64,000 nucleotides of DNA, from NCBI GenBank assembly GCA_019638615.1, contig JAHBTL010000039.1, positions 1 to 64,000 of the forward strand, read 5' to 3'. The notes under the pieces were generated by a model. The model ran no database searches, was not told the origin of the DNA, and saw only the letters and a list, made by a program, of their open reading frames with translations. A program made the translations under genes and the position numbers. This document shows positions 16,729-26,700 of this stretch, in pieces. Position 1 is the first letter of the stretch, and every line of letters starts with the position of its first letter. This stretch comes from Chitinophagaceae bacterium (GTDB lineage Bacteria; Bacteroidota; Bacteroidia; Chitinophagales; Chitinophagaceae).

Positions 16729-19245
16729 CTATATCACGCCTCCCATCAATGGATCGGTAATCCCGACTTTGCCCGTTTCCACCCGTCCCGCATACCTGTT
16801 CTCAAAATTATTATTGCCTTTGATCTTTACACTGAAATCGTACCACTGCTTACTTTTATTAAGCGGTAGTACGATCGTTGCCTGTGCGCCGGCGTTGACC
16901 TGTTTGGTGACCGGCGCGGATTTGTACGCGTTGTCTACGATCTCTACTGTCAGCTTTTGATTGCCGCTGTTCCTTACTGCAAGCGCTACATTGCCTGTAA
17001 GAGATTTGGTTCCTGCTTTTTCATATTCCACTAATACATCAACAGGCGTTTGTGCTGCGTTACCGGCAAACTCCCGGTAAAAGCCGTTCGGGCCATATAA
17101 TTTTAAATGATAGTTGCCATCCGCCCCCGTTGCCCATTCATCCAGCAACTGGTCTCCGGGCATTACGGCGTATTGACGCGGCGGTTCATTATCAAGCGCG
17201 TTATATATGTAAAATGGTGAGCCGGCAGCTTTATTACCCAACATTTCTTTCCGGGCTTCCAGCCTGATGCTGAAATTTTTCCTGTTTTCACTCAATCTTC
17301 CGTCAGCATACAATTCATAGGGCAGAGCGCAGGAAGGCCGGGTTCCTTTTTCCTGCCTGGGGAAATAGGAAGACGAAGCCGGGTTACTATTAAGCTGTTT
17401 AATTTCTTCCGGGGAAAACCTGTGATAGCCGGAGGGCAATTGCTTAAACTGCGCTTTATGAATACTTTCCATGAAAGCGTCTTTTTCAACCGGCTTTGGG
17501 GCAGGGATTTTTTCACCATTGTAAGGACGGAATACGGATGTGATATCGCCGCTTACGGTACGTCGCCAGGCAGTAATTTGTTCTGACCGGATCTGTTTTC
17601 CTGTTTTGTGCGACAGGAAATGTTCCATGAACTGTATAGGCGAAGTAAGATCAAATATCTCTGAACAAACATAACCGCCACGGCTCCAGGGTGAGGCAAC
17701 GATCATGGGTACACGATAACCCAGCCCGATAGGACCTTCCCGGTCTCCTTTGGAAGGCGCTTTGTCCTTCATCCATTGCTGGGTTTTGGCTACATAGTCT
17801 GAAGCAGGGTCTATTCCTTCAGATACTTTCCCGCTATTGGATTTGTATGGATCGGGCGCTACGAAAGGCGGAACATGATCAAAATACCCGTCATTCTCAT
17901 CGTAATTCAGAATGAAAATGGTTTTCTTCCACACTTCGGGGTTTTGGGTAAGAATATCTATCACCTCGCTCAAATACCAGGCGCCATACCAGGGCGACCC
18001 GGGATGATCTGAAAAATTAGAGGGTGCTACGATCCAGGACACTGTTGGCAGCCTGCCGCTTGTAACATCTTCGCGAAACTGGTGCAGGATATCGCCTTTA
18101 GGAACTTTCATTGTACGTTCTGTAGCGCCGTCTGTATAAGTAAAGCTGGCCAGCTTCCTGTAGTCGGGGTCATTCCTGTTATCGCTGAATGCTTTTTGGT
18201 GAAGGTTTTTATGTGTTTGAGATAACTGGTTGTATTTTTCGAGCGAATATTGCTCCAGCGATCTTTCAACCGCCTTCAATGTATTTCGTTTCTGGTGTAA
18301 CTCCCGCTCCGCACTGATACGGGCCACGCTTAGTTCCGGCAGGTCTTTTATTTTCGCTTCCAGCCCGGCGATAACGCCGGGCAGTTCCGTTTTCATTTTC
18401 GCGGCGTACTCCTGGTGTTTCTTTGAAAACCGTACATTGTATTGTGTAAACCACTCCATCGGGTTATCGGTGAAATTGGCAAGCCAGTTATCCTCTTCGC
18501 CGGTAAAGCCTGTGGGTAAGCTGATCTCATTCTGGTATATCTTCCATGCAATATCATTTTCTTCAAGATATTCAGGAAAAGTTTTCCAGGAAGCTTCATC
18601 CTGGTAATCTACATCGGAGTTATACACATTGGCCTTTACATTGTCATCTTTCTTTCCGCGGATGGTGCCGGTCCAGAAATACAACCTGTTGGGAGTAGTG
18701 CCGGTAAGGGAGGAACAGAAATGTTGATCGCATACGGTAAACGCATCAGCCAGGGCGTAATAAAAAGGGATATCATCCCTGTTAAAATATCCCATTGTTA
18801 AAGGCAGGTTATTACATTCTTTCCTACCTGATTTTTTTGCGTCCAGCCATTTGTCATGTCTTCCCTCGTTTCTTGCGTCTGTCATATCGCTCCAGCCATG
18901 GGGCAGCGATCCCAGCCAGGTGATCTTACTTTCTGTAAGGTTTAAACGGAAAGGCGCATATGTTTCCCCGTTCGCATTGGTTTGCGCCCATACTTTATTT
19001 TTATCAGGTAAAGTAATAGCGCGGGGATCGTTAAATCCGCGAACACCCTGCAATGTTCCAAAACAATGATCAAAGGAGCGGTTTTCCTGCATCAGAAAAA
19101 CGATATGTTCAGCATCAAGATAAGTAGTGCCGGGGGCGGGATTAATAGCAAATGCTTTTTGAATAGACGGGGGAAGTCCGCTTAACAACCCGGTACCACC
19201 TGACAGCAGGGCTGCTTTCTTTATAAATTCTCTTCTGTTATCCAT
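16729..19245 (-). CDS. plcC: Phosphocholine-specific phospholipase C
   Basis: 838 residues. The N-terminus NRREFIKKAALLSGG is a twin-arginine (Tat) export signal. The catalytic phosphoesterase domain starts with IVFLMQENRSFDHCFGTLQG, diagnostic of the phospholipase C/acid phosphatase superfamily, and contains VSWIVAPSNFSDHPG and ILNYDENDGYFDHVPPF. The C-terminal 200 residues form the two small beta domains (DUF756 type) found in the phosphocholine-specific group. The enzyme cleaves phosphatidylcholine or sphingomyelin head groups outside the cytoplasmic membrane, typically for phosphate or choline supply. It follows the YeiH-like gene with a 3-bp gap on the same strand, indicating one operon. 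Confidence 0.93.
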   Translation of the reverse strand: MDNRREFIKKAALLSGGTGLLSGLPPSIQKAFAINPAPGTTYLDAEHIVFLMQENRSFDHCFGTLQGVRGFNDPRAITLPDKNKVWAQTNANGETYAPFRLNLTESKITWLGSLPHGWSDMTDARNEGRHDKWLDAKKSGRKECNNLPLTMGYFNRDDIPFYYALADAFTVCDQHFCSSLTGTTPNRLYFWTGTIRGKKDDNVKANVYNSDVDYQDEASWKTFPEYLEENDIAWKIYQNEISLPTGFTGEEDNWLANFTDNPMEWFTQYNVRFSKKHQEYAAKMKTELPGVIAGLEAKIKDLPELSVARISAERELHQKRNTLKAVERSLEQYSLEKYNQLSQTHKNLHQKAFSDNRNDPDYRKLASFTYTDGATERTMKVPKGDILHQFREDVTSGRLPTVSWIVAPSNFSDHPGSPWYGAWYLSEVIDILTQNPEVWKKTIFILNYDENDGYFDHVPPFVAPDPYKSNSGKVSEGIDPASDYVAKTQQWMKDKAPSKGDREGPIGLGYRVPMIVASPWSRGGYVCSEIFDLTSPIQFMEHFLSHKTGKQIRSEQITAWRRTVSGDITSVFRPYNGEKIPAPKPVEKDAFMESIHKAQFKQLPSGYHRFSPEEIKQLNSNPASSSYFPRQEKGTRPSCALPYELYADGRLSENRKNFSIRLEARKEMLGNKAAGSPFYIYNALDNEPPRQYAVMPGDQLLDEWATGADGNYHLKLYGPNGFYREFAGNAAQTPVDVLVEYEKAGTKSLTGNVALAVRNSGNQKLTVEIVDNAYKSAPVTKQVNAGAQATIVLPLNKSKQWYDFSVKIKGNNNFENRYAGRVETGKVGITDPLMGGVI

Positions 19246-19248
19246 AAC

Positions 19249-20508
19249 CTAACTAAATAAAAACAATGCGATAATAAGTGTGATGATGATATTAAATAAT
19301 TGCGCTAAAAGAAACGCGTATAAGGGTTTAAGGCTATTTAGCTGGAAGAGCTCCTTGAAATTGGTTTCGAGACCAATGCTGGTAAATGCAAGAGCGAACC
19401 ATAATGACTGTACATTTTTAAGAGGCTTTTTAACTGCCGCCACGGTTTCGGGCGATATCAGGAATGAAAAAACAAGAGAAGCAATAATAAATCCTACAAC
19501 AAATTTCGGGAAGCGTTCCCATATCATTTTTAAGGTAGGCTTTTCGTACCCGGCTTCTGCGCTGTCTTTTCTACTATAGGTCCAGTATACCGATATGGCA
19601 AAAGCCGCCAAACCCAATAAAACGTTTTGAGAGAATTTTACAATGGTGCTTATTTTCAGGGCTTCTTCGCCCACTACCGATCCGGATGCTACTACCGCTC
19701 CCGTAGTATCGATAGTGCCGCCCAGCCATGCGCCCGTTACCGCTTCGGGAAATCCAAAATATTTTGCGATGTACGGCATAAAGATCATCATAGGCACTGC
19801 GGTGATTAATACCACCGATACTACATAAGATAATTTCTTTGAATCGCCTTTAATGGCGCCGGCAGTGGCAATGGCTGCAGAAACTCCGCAAATAGCTACT
19901 GCGCTGGATAGCATCATACCCAATTCCTCGTCTACTTTCATTTTTTTGCAAACCCAGTAAGCGAAATACCATACAGAAATAACTACCAGTGTCGCCTGTA
20001 TCATTCCTTTAGTGCCGGCCTTCAGTACATCGGAAAAGATGATGGAAGTACCGAGCAGGATCAATCCTATTTTTACGAACATTTCGGTAGAAAGTGTTTT
20101 CCTGAACCACTCCGGCAATTTGAATACATTGCTCACCAGTAATCCTATCGCGAGGCTGAAGATCACCGCTTCGAAATTGGTTTCCTCAATTGTTTTATTT
20201 CCCGCTATTATTAATGCCAGGATGGTTAATACAAAAACTACGGGAAAAACAATGATCATATTGCGTATGGGTCTTCCTGTTAGCATTGTGCCTGTCACGG
20301 CAACAAGAAAAGTAACCAGGAAGATGCCGCCTATCTGCAACAGGTTGGAGCCGGAAAGTATTTTGGTACCGAGCTGCCCAAATCCGTCCCAGCTATACGA
20401 GGGCAGCGGAAAGGATAACCCCGCTATGGCGAGTACGATCAGTGCAAATCCCAATAATACAACTGTCCAGTCTTCGGTAATGACAAAAGTTTTTTTTATG
20501 TCCTGCAT
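19249..20508 (-). CDS. YeiH/UPF0324 family putative anion exporter
   Basis: 419 residues with ten or more hydrophobic helices. The block AICGVSAAIATAGAIKGDSK and the later GAWLGGTIDTTGAVVASG are the conserved core of the UPF0324 (Cons_hypoth698) family. Members are annotated as putative sulfate or organosulfur exporters, but transport has been shown for few of them. It is upstream of phospholipase C by 3 bp; a shared role in exporting an anionic product is possible but unproven. The start at 20508 follows the opening MQDIKKTFVITEDWTVV. No firm promoter is visible in the divergent 184-bp gap, apart from a TATCTTCG at 20552-20559 reading toward the plus-strand gene. Confidence 0.9.
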   Translation of the reverse strand: MQDIKKTFVITEDWTVVLLGFALIVLAIAGLSFPLPSYSWDGFGQLGTKILSGSNLLQIGGIFLVTFLVAVTGTMLTGRPIRNMIIVFPVVFVLTILALIIAGNKTIEETNFEAVIFSLAIGLLVSNVFKLPEWFRKTLSTEMFVKIGLILLGTSIIFSDVLKAGTKGMIQATLVVISVWYFAYWVCKKMKVDEELGMMLSSAVAICGVSAAIATAGAIKGDSKKLSYVVSVVLITAVPMMIFMPYIAKYFGFPEAVTGAWLGGTIDTTGAVVASGSVVGEEALKISTIVKFSQNVLLGLAAFAISVYWTYSRKDSAEAGYEKPTLKMIWERFPKFVVGFIIASLVFSFLISPETVAAVKKPLKNVQSLWFALAFTSIGLETNFKELFQLNSLKPLYAFLLAQLFNIIITLIIALFLFS

Positions 20509-20692
20509 CGTTAAATAATCTTTACCGGCTAAAGTAAAATAATATTTTCACTATCTTCGCGTTATCACATAATAATGAGTATTTAATTTCTCCTGATACT
20601 CACATAATCTTGCCTTTTCTTACAGCTTGTTTGTCATCATCCGTTTTATAACAGTTTGCTGCCATCATTTTTTTACACTTAAAATCTGATAT

Positions 20693-21514
20693 ATGCAAAA
20701 AACAGGATTTCTGATAGACATGGACGGTGTGATTTATAAAGGCACCGAGCCTGTACCCGGCGCAGTAGAATTTATCAACGGGTTAAAACAAAAGGGGGTT
20801 CCTTTTTTATTTCTTACCAATAACAGTCAGCGAACCAGCCGGGATGTGTGTTACAAATTGCTTAAGATGGGTTTTAATGTAACCGACGAAGATATTTTTA
20901 CCTGCGCGATGGCAACCGCCAGGTACCTGGCTGCTAAAACGCCGTACGGTACAGCCTATGTAATTGGAGAGGGAGGCTTATTAACGGAATTGCATAATGC
21001 GGGTTATTCAATAGTAGACGATCATCCCGATTATGTGGTAATAGGAGAGGGAAGGACCATTATGCTGGAATCGGTAGATAAGGCGATCAATATGATCATG
21101 AAAGGCTCCAAACTGATTGCCACCAATCTTGATCCCAACTGCCCGGTTGCGAATGGTAAATACAGGGCGGGCTGTGGCGCTTTTGTGGCGATGATTGAAG
21201 TAGCTACCGGCAAAAAAGCGTTCAGCGTGGGAAAGCCCAGCCCGGTAATGATGCGCATGGCAAGAAAAACGCTGGAGCTGGCTACTGACGATACCGTGAT
21301 GATCGGAGATACGATGGGTACGGATATACTGGGTGCAGGCTCTATGGGCTTTACTACCGTACTTACGCTTTCGGGGGTTACCAAAGAAGCCGATCTCGAC
21401 CAGTTCGGGTATGCCCCCGACTTTATCATACCTTCTATTAAGGATTTGCTTGATGAAGATCTGTTTACACATGTAATTGAAAAACATAAGCAGGGGCAGT
21501 TGATATCGGGATAA
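20693..21514 (+). CDS. NagD-like HAD-IIA sugar-phosphatase
   Basis: 273 residues with all HAD motifs: FLIDMDGVIYKG (nucleophile Asp9, acid Asp11), FLTNNSQR (motif II Thr), GKPSPVMMRMA (motif III Lys) and MIGDTMGTDILGAGSMG (motif IV acidic pair). The cap region between motifs II and III is the C2 type of the NagD/AraL subgroup. These enzymes hydrolyse small phosphomonoesters, often sugar phosphates or nucleotides. It is transcribed divergently from the YeiH gene. Bases 21329-21493 at its 3' end are duplicated almost exactly at 34645-34809 inside a chimeric pseudogene. Confidence 0.93.
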   Translation: MQKTGFLIDMDGVIYKGTEPVPGAVEFINGLKQKGVPFLFLTNNSQRTSRDVCYKLLKMGFNVTDEDIFTCAMATARYLAAKTPYGTAYVIGEGGLLTELHNAGYSIVDDHPDYVVIGEGRTIMLESVDKAINMIMKGSKLIATNLDPNCPVANGKYRAGCGAFVAMIEVATGKKAFSVGKPSPVMMRMARKTLELATDDTVMIGDTMGTDILGAGSMGFTTVLTLSGVTKEADLDQFGYAPDFIIPSIKDLLDEDLFTHVIEKHKQGQLISG

Positions 21515-21705
21515 TTATCAGGGAAAAGATTTTTATAGCGGGTAGTTTGGGGTTTTGTTAAGAATATATTGGGTTAAGTTGTTCGTAAGACTATGCTGTT
21601 CAGACACGAATTCGTAAAAAAATTTTTCACTTTTATACCGGATTCTCTAAACTTTATTAATTTTCAAAGGAATTTGCAAAAGGTTACCAGTACAATTTTC
21701 AACCT

Positions 21706-22293
21706 TTGATCGAGTCTTTCAACAATAGCCAAACTATCCTGCATGAAATAGGCAAGGGCAATGCTGATGCATTTCATCAGTTGTTCAATACCTATTGGAA
21801 TAAGGTGTACTCCACTGCTTTTATGCTGATTAAGCTGCATGAACAGGCAGAAGACATTACGCAGGAAGTATTTTTGAAACTCTGGCAAAAAAGGGAAAGC
21901 CTTGCGGATGTTGAAAACCTGGACAATTTCCTTTTTATTACAACCCGTAATTTTACTTTCAACCGTATGAGGCGTATGAAGTTGGAAGATGCCTATACCA
22001 ACTATCTTCTGCATACTACGCCTGGTATATTATCAGATGCTGATCAGCTTGCTGAATATCACGAACTACAAAACTGCATCAACGAAGGCATCCTGCAATT
22101 GCCCCCACAGCAGCAAAAAGCATTTAAGCTTAGCCGCGAAAACGGGTTTACGCATGAACAGATCGCACGCGAAATGAATATAACCCGCGAAACGGCGAAA
22201 GGTTATATCGTTCGCTCTATTGCGTTTTTACGGCGGTACCTAAAGGAACATGCGCTTGCATTAATAACACTGCTGATATCCAGGAGTGTGTGA
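21706..22293 (+). CDS. ECF RNA polymerase sigma factor (PUL 1 regulator)
   Basis: 195 residues. Region 2 is seen as FHQLFNTYWNKVYSTAFMLI followed by EQAEDITQEVFLKLW, and region 4 as LPPQQQKAFKLSRENGF and the helix-turn-helix HEQIAREMNITRETAKGYI. This is the Bacteroidota sigma-70 'expansion' type that is almost always paired with a FecR anti-sigma factor and a SusC transporter, as here: the FecR gene starts 121 bp downstream. It would be held inactive by FecR until the STN domain of the outer-membrane SusC signals that substrate is present. A short hydrophobic tail (ALALITLLISRSV) is usual for the group. Confidence 0.93.
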   Translation: MIESFNNSQTILHEIGKGNADAFHQLFNTYWNKVYSTAFMLIKLHEQAEDITQEVFLKLWQKRESLADVENLDNFLFITTRNFTFNRMRRMKLEDAYTNYLLHTTPGILSDADQLAEYHELQNCINEGILQLPPQQQKAFKLSRENGFTHEQIAREMNITRETAKGYIVRSIAFLRRYLKEHALALITLLISRSV

Positions 22294-22414
22294 GCGTATG
22301 TTTGTTCCGTATTACCTTCTTTTTTATTGATTCTTTAAAAAATTTCTTCTACGACACCCCCTTGTTGGTTGTTGCATTGTCTTTACACTGTATTGCTTTT
22401 ACAACATCTACAAT

Positions 22415-23605
22415 ATGAACCAGGGAAACCTTACCACACTTTTTGAAAAATACCTGTCGGGCTCCCTGTCAGAAGATGAGTTCAAAATACTGTGGGAAAC
22501 GCTGCAGCAGCCTGAATATAAAGAAAAATGGGCGGAACTGGCGGCAACAATATGGGAAGATAACCGGTATCGCCAGGAAGCAGACGAAGAAACCCGACAA
22601 AGAATTCTTTCTAAACTTCAGCCTGTGATTTTGGAAAGCAGGGATACTGTGGTACCAATGCGCAGAAATAAGAGTTGGTGGACGGTTGCAGCGGCAGCAA
22701 TAATACTTTTGGGAATAAGCGCTTACTGGTTCCTGGATGCTGAAGATCAAAAAAATACAACAAATACCAGCTATGCAGTTCCCGGAGGGAAAATTGCACC
22801 CGGCAGTAATAAAGCCATGTTAACGCTTAGCAACGGAAGTAAGCTGGAACTGGACAGCGCTGCTGATGGTTTGCTGGCAAACCAGGGACAGGCAGGCATA
22901 TTTAAAAAGAAAGACGGTGAACTGGTATACCGTGCACTTAATAAGGAAGATAAGGAAGTGTATTATAATACAATTACCACGCCGCGTGGCGGCCAATACA
23001 AGGTGGTTTTGCCCGATGGTACAGCAGTATGGTTGAACGCGGCTTCTTCTATTAGCTACCCGGTAGGATTTGATGCAAATGAACGTAATGTAACCATAAC
23101 AGGCGAAGTTTATTTTGAAGTAGCGAAAGACAAAAAAAGACCTTTTAGGGTATTGGTAGACAATATGACGATTGAAGTGCTGGGAACACATTTTAATGTG
23201 ATGGCCTACAGCGATGAAATGGGAAAAACAACATTGCTGGAAGGAGCGGTTCGGCTTTCCCGTAATGGGAAAACAACATTGCTGAAGCCAGGACAGCAGG
23301 CGCAGGTAAAAAACAATGGCAATATAGCTGTGCAAGGCAATATAAACCTGGAGGAAACGGTTGCCTGGAAAGACGGGTTGTTTCTTTTCAGCAGCGCAGA
23401 TATAGGAACCATTATGCGGCAGGCCGGCCGGTGGTACGATGTAAACATTGAATACAGAGGTAAGTGTTCAAAACTTTTTTCCGGCGAAATTTCACGCAGT
23501 GCGGAACTGGCAGATCTGCTTGCAATACTGGAAGAAACAGATGAGGTGAGCTTTTCGGTACAGGACCATACGATCATAGTAATACCAAAACAGCAAAAAA
23601 GATAA
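22415..23605 (+). CDS. FecR-type anti-sigma factor (PUL 1)
   Basis: 396 residues. The N-terminal cytosolic part (about 1-85) binds the sigma factor. A single membrane helix (WWTVAAAAIILLGISAYWFL) spans about residues 88-107. The periplasmic FecR domain follows, with TTPRGGQYKVVLPDGTAVWL and ITGEVYFEVAKDKKRPFRV, and the C-terminal DUF4974-like region ends near VSFSVQDHTIIVIPK. It would transmit the substrate signal from the STN domain of the adjacent SusC to the sigma factor encoded just upstream. Length and order are typical. The gap to SusC holds a hairpin. Confidence 0.93.
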   Translation: MNQGNLTTLFEKYLSGSLSEDEFKILWETLQQPEYKEKWAELAATIWEDNRYRQEADEETRQRILSKLQPVILESRDTVVPMRRNKSWWTVAAAAIILLGISAYWFLDAEDQKNTTNTSYAVPGGKIAPGSNKAMLTLSNGSKLELDSAADGLLANQGQAGIFKKKDGELVYRALNKEDKEVYYNTITTPRGGQYKVVLPDGTAVWLNAASSISYPVGFDANERNVTITGEVYFEVAKDKKRPFRVLVDNMTIEVLGTHFNVMAYSDEMGKTTLLEGAVRLSRNGKTTLLKPGQQAQVKNNGNIAVQGNINLEETVAWKDGLFLFSSADIGTIMRQAGRWYDVNIEYRGKCSKLFSGEISRSAELADLLAILEETDEVSFSVQDHTIIVIPKQQKR

Positions 23606-23675
23606 TGAAACCCATCTCTTCACCTTAAAATAAAAAACAATGGTAGAGTAAATCCAACGAATGTGGTTGACAAAA

Positions 23676-23725
23676 AAGCCCGAAGTGGTCGTAACACTTC
23701 AGGCTTCAATCTTGGGTCAACCCAA
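23676..23725 (+). promoter_or_regulatory. Hairpins in the FecR-SusC gap
   Basis: AAGCCCGAAGTG (23676-23687) pairs with CACTTCAGGCTT (23695-23706) over 12 positions with one G-T pair and a 7-base loop. It is followed by the palindrome TTGGGTCAACCCAA (23712-23725). There is no downstream T-tract, so this is not a standard terminator. It could separate sigma/anti-sigma from SusCD expression by partial termination, mRNA stabilisation or a small RNA target in the SusC leader. Confidence 0.45.
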
Positions 23726-23778
23726 TAATACAATACTGGTATGACTGCTTATTGTTTAACCCAATAAAAACCAAAAAT

Positions 23779-26700
23779 ATGAAATTATTGGTTCCCGCAA
23801 AAGGCACATCCTGTACTGCATACAGGAATACGCCCCTACTTCTCAAAACGCTGCTATATATGAAACTTACGGGAATTTTGCTGCTTACCGCATGCTTGCA
23901 GGTTCATGCAAGCGGCTATGCCCAAAAAATTACGATTCATGTAAAGCAGGCATCCCTGCAAAAAGTGTTTAAAGAAATAAAAAAGCAAACGGAGTATTTG
24001 TTTTTTTATTCAGATGATGTATTAAAAGGATCAAGCCCTGTTACGCTTTCTCTCAGTAACGCAACGGTGGAAGAAGTGCTGGATGAATGCTTCAAAGCAC
24101 AACCATTAACGTACGCCATAGTAAAAAATTCGGTGGTCATTAAATTCAGGCATATTACTTTGCCCGAAGAAAACATTGTTTCTGAAACAAATGTGCCTCC
24201 CCCTGTTGATCTAAAAGGAAAAATTACGGATGAAAATGGAAATGTGCTCGATGGAGCTACGGTACGGGTAAAAGGAAAAAATAAAGCGGTGCAAACAGAT
24301 GCAAATGGTAATTACACTTTGACCGGGCTCGATGAAAACGACCTGCTGGTAGTCTCTTTTGTCGGATATTATTCGCAGGAAATTGCGGTAAAAGGGAAAA
24401 CTGATTTGCACATCGTATTAAAAGTTGCAAGTACCATTCTTGATTCAACCGTTGTGGTGGGTTATGGTAATAAAAAGAAGCGCTTGTTCAATGGTGCTGT
24501 TACTTCCGTAAAGTCATCAGAAATCGAAAATATACCAGCCTCAAACCTTACCAACTTACTGGCAGGAAGAATGAGTGGCGTATATGTAAGCCAGGGTACC
24601 GGTACACCGGGTATTGCATCTGGTATAAGGGTACGATCAATTGCTTCCTGGAATGCAAACGATCCGTTGTATGTAATAGACGGGGTATTACGTAACAAAG
24701 CTGCATTTGACGCTTTGGACCCGAACGAAATAGATGAAGTGAGTATATTGAAGGATGCAGGTTCCGCAGCTATTTATGGTGTACGTTCAACCAATGGTGT
24801 GATCATGGCTACTACCAAAAAAGGAAGTTCACAAAAAGCGGTGATTACTTACAATGGGTCTATCAGCTATGAAAAGCCTACCAAAATCAATAAACTGATG
24901 GATGTAAATAAAGCCATTGAGGTGTTTAACGAAGCATACCCGGTAGATATGACATCTTTGCGTTTTGGCCCTGATGAAGTGGCTTACTTTAAAGAAAATG
25001 GTGGTTATAACTGGCTCGACTATGTATATCGTGATCCTTTAACGCATCGGCATGCCCTCAGTATTTCAGGAGGGAACGACAGGATCAAATATTATATCGG
25101 CGGTAGCTATTACGATGAGATCGGGTTCCTGGATCAGTTGAAATACAATAAGTATAACCTGCGTGGTAATATTGAAGCGAAACTGCACAGGGATATTACT
25201 GTTTCACTGGGCCTCGCCAATATGTATGATAATCGCGAAAGATATAACTTTTCTTATGATGGAGGTTCCGCAGATTTAAGCAATTTATGGTATAAGCTAT
25301 TGTACTTTCACTGGAATACACCACCCTATATAGATGGGAAACCTGTAAACCCCGGTTGGCTGGGGAATTCTATAGAGATGATCAAGAATGGAGGTTACAC
25401 CCGGAACAGTGCCCAGCGCATGGACGCTTTGATGACATTGAACTACAATGTATATGCGGTACCGGGATTGTCTGCAAGGGTATCATTCAGCAAAAACCTT
25501 ACCAACGACTATACCAAAGAGTTTGGAAAACGTACGCATCTGTATAATTTTAAACCCACCGGCTCTTCAGGTAAAATCATGAGTGATACGCTGATAGGAA
25601 CCAGTACCAGCGGAGATCCCGGAAGAGAATACCTTTCTAATTACTGGCAAAAGATCAACGAATCGCAATTCAATATGCAGGCCTCGTATGTAAAGTCCAT
25701 TGGTGATCATAACATCAATGCTACCGTGGTATACGAACAATATACACAACGATACAACAACCTGTACGGCGCACGTTTCAATTTTCCGATCATTGTTACC
25801 GATCAATTCTTTGCCACCAGCGATAATCCATCAGATGCGGGCATTGGTGGCGATGAAACGGAAGCTGCACGGCTTTCTTATATAGGTCGGATCGATTACG
25901 ATTACAAACAAAAGTACATCCTGTCTGCCTCGGTGCGCAGAGATGGTTCCACTTTGTTTGCACCCAGTAAACGCTGGGGCTGGTTTCCATCTGTGTCGGC
26001 TGGCTGGATCATATCCGAAGAGTCTTTTTTCAAAAGTAAGTTTATCGACTTTCTGAAGGCAAGAGCCTCATTTGGCATGACGGGCAGTGATGCCGTAGGT
26101 GGCTGGCAATGGCAGGAAAGATATGTGGCATCCGGCGGATTTTATTTTGGTGACCAACTGGTTAAGGGGATAAACCACGGCGGTATAGTAAATCCGAATC
26201 TTACCTGGGAAAAATCAAAGTCCTACAATTTCGGGGTCAATCTCAGCTTCCTCAACAATTTTACTTTTTCTGCAGACTACTGGTTCCGCAACACGTATAA
26301 TATTCTTGGTGCACGCATTCAGTCTGTGCCGGTAAGTTTTGGAGGCAGCATGCCTTCGGAGAATTATGGTAAAATAGATTCAAAAGGATACGAGTTCGAA
26401 TTAGGGTACAATGCTGCTATCACCCACTCATTGAACTTTTTTGTAAAAGGCAATTTCTCCTGGGCAGCCAATAAGGTAAAGCTGATAGATGTTGCGCAGA
26501 ATGTTCGCCCCGAAAACAATCCCATAGGGAGACCATGGGGTACGATCTCGGGATATGTGGCTGACGACATCCTGCGTACGCAGGCAGATGTAGACAAACT
26601 CCCTGACAATTACAGGATCATTGGCTTTGTTCCCGAAATTGGTATGCTCAACTATGTGGATGTAAGCGGACCGAATCAGGTGCCGGACGGCACCATAGAT

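Noticed and set aside
20552-20559. TATCTTCG as the promoter of the HAD gene
   Set aside because: It deviates from TAnnTTTG, has no -33 TTG at proper spacing and lies more than 130 bp from the start codon.
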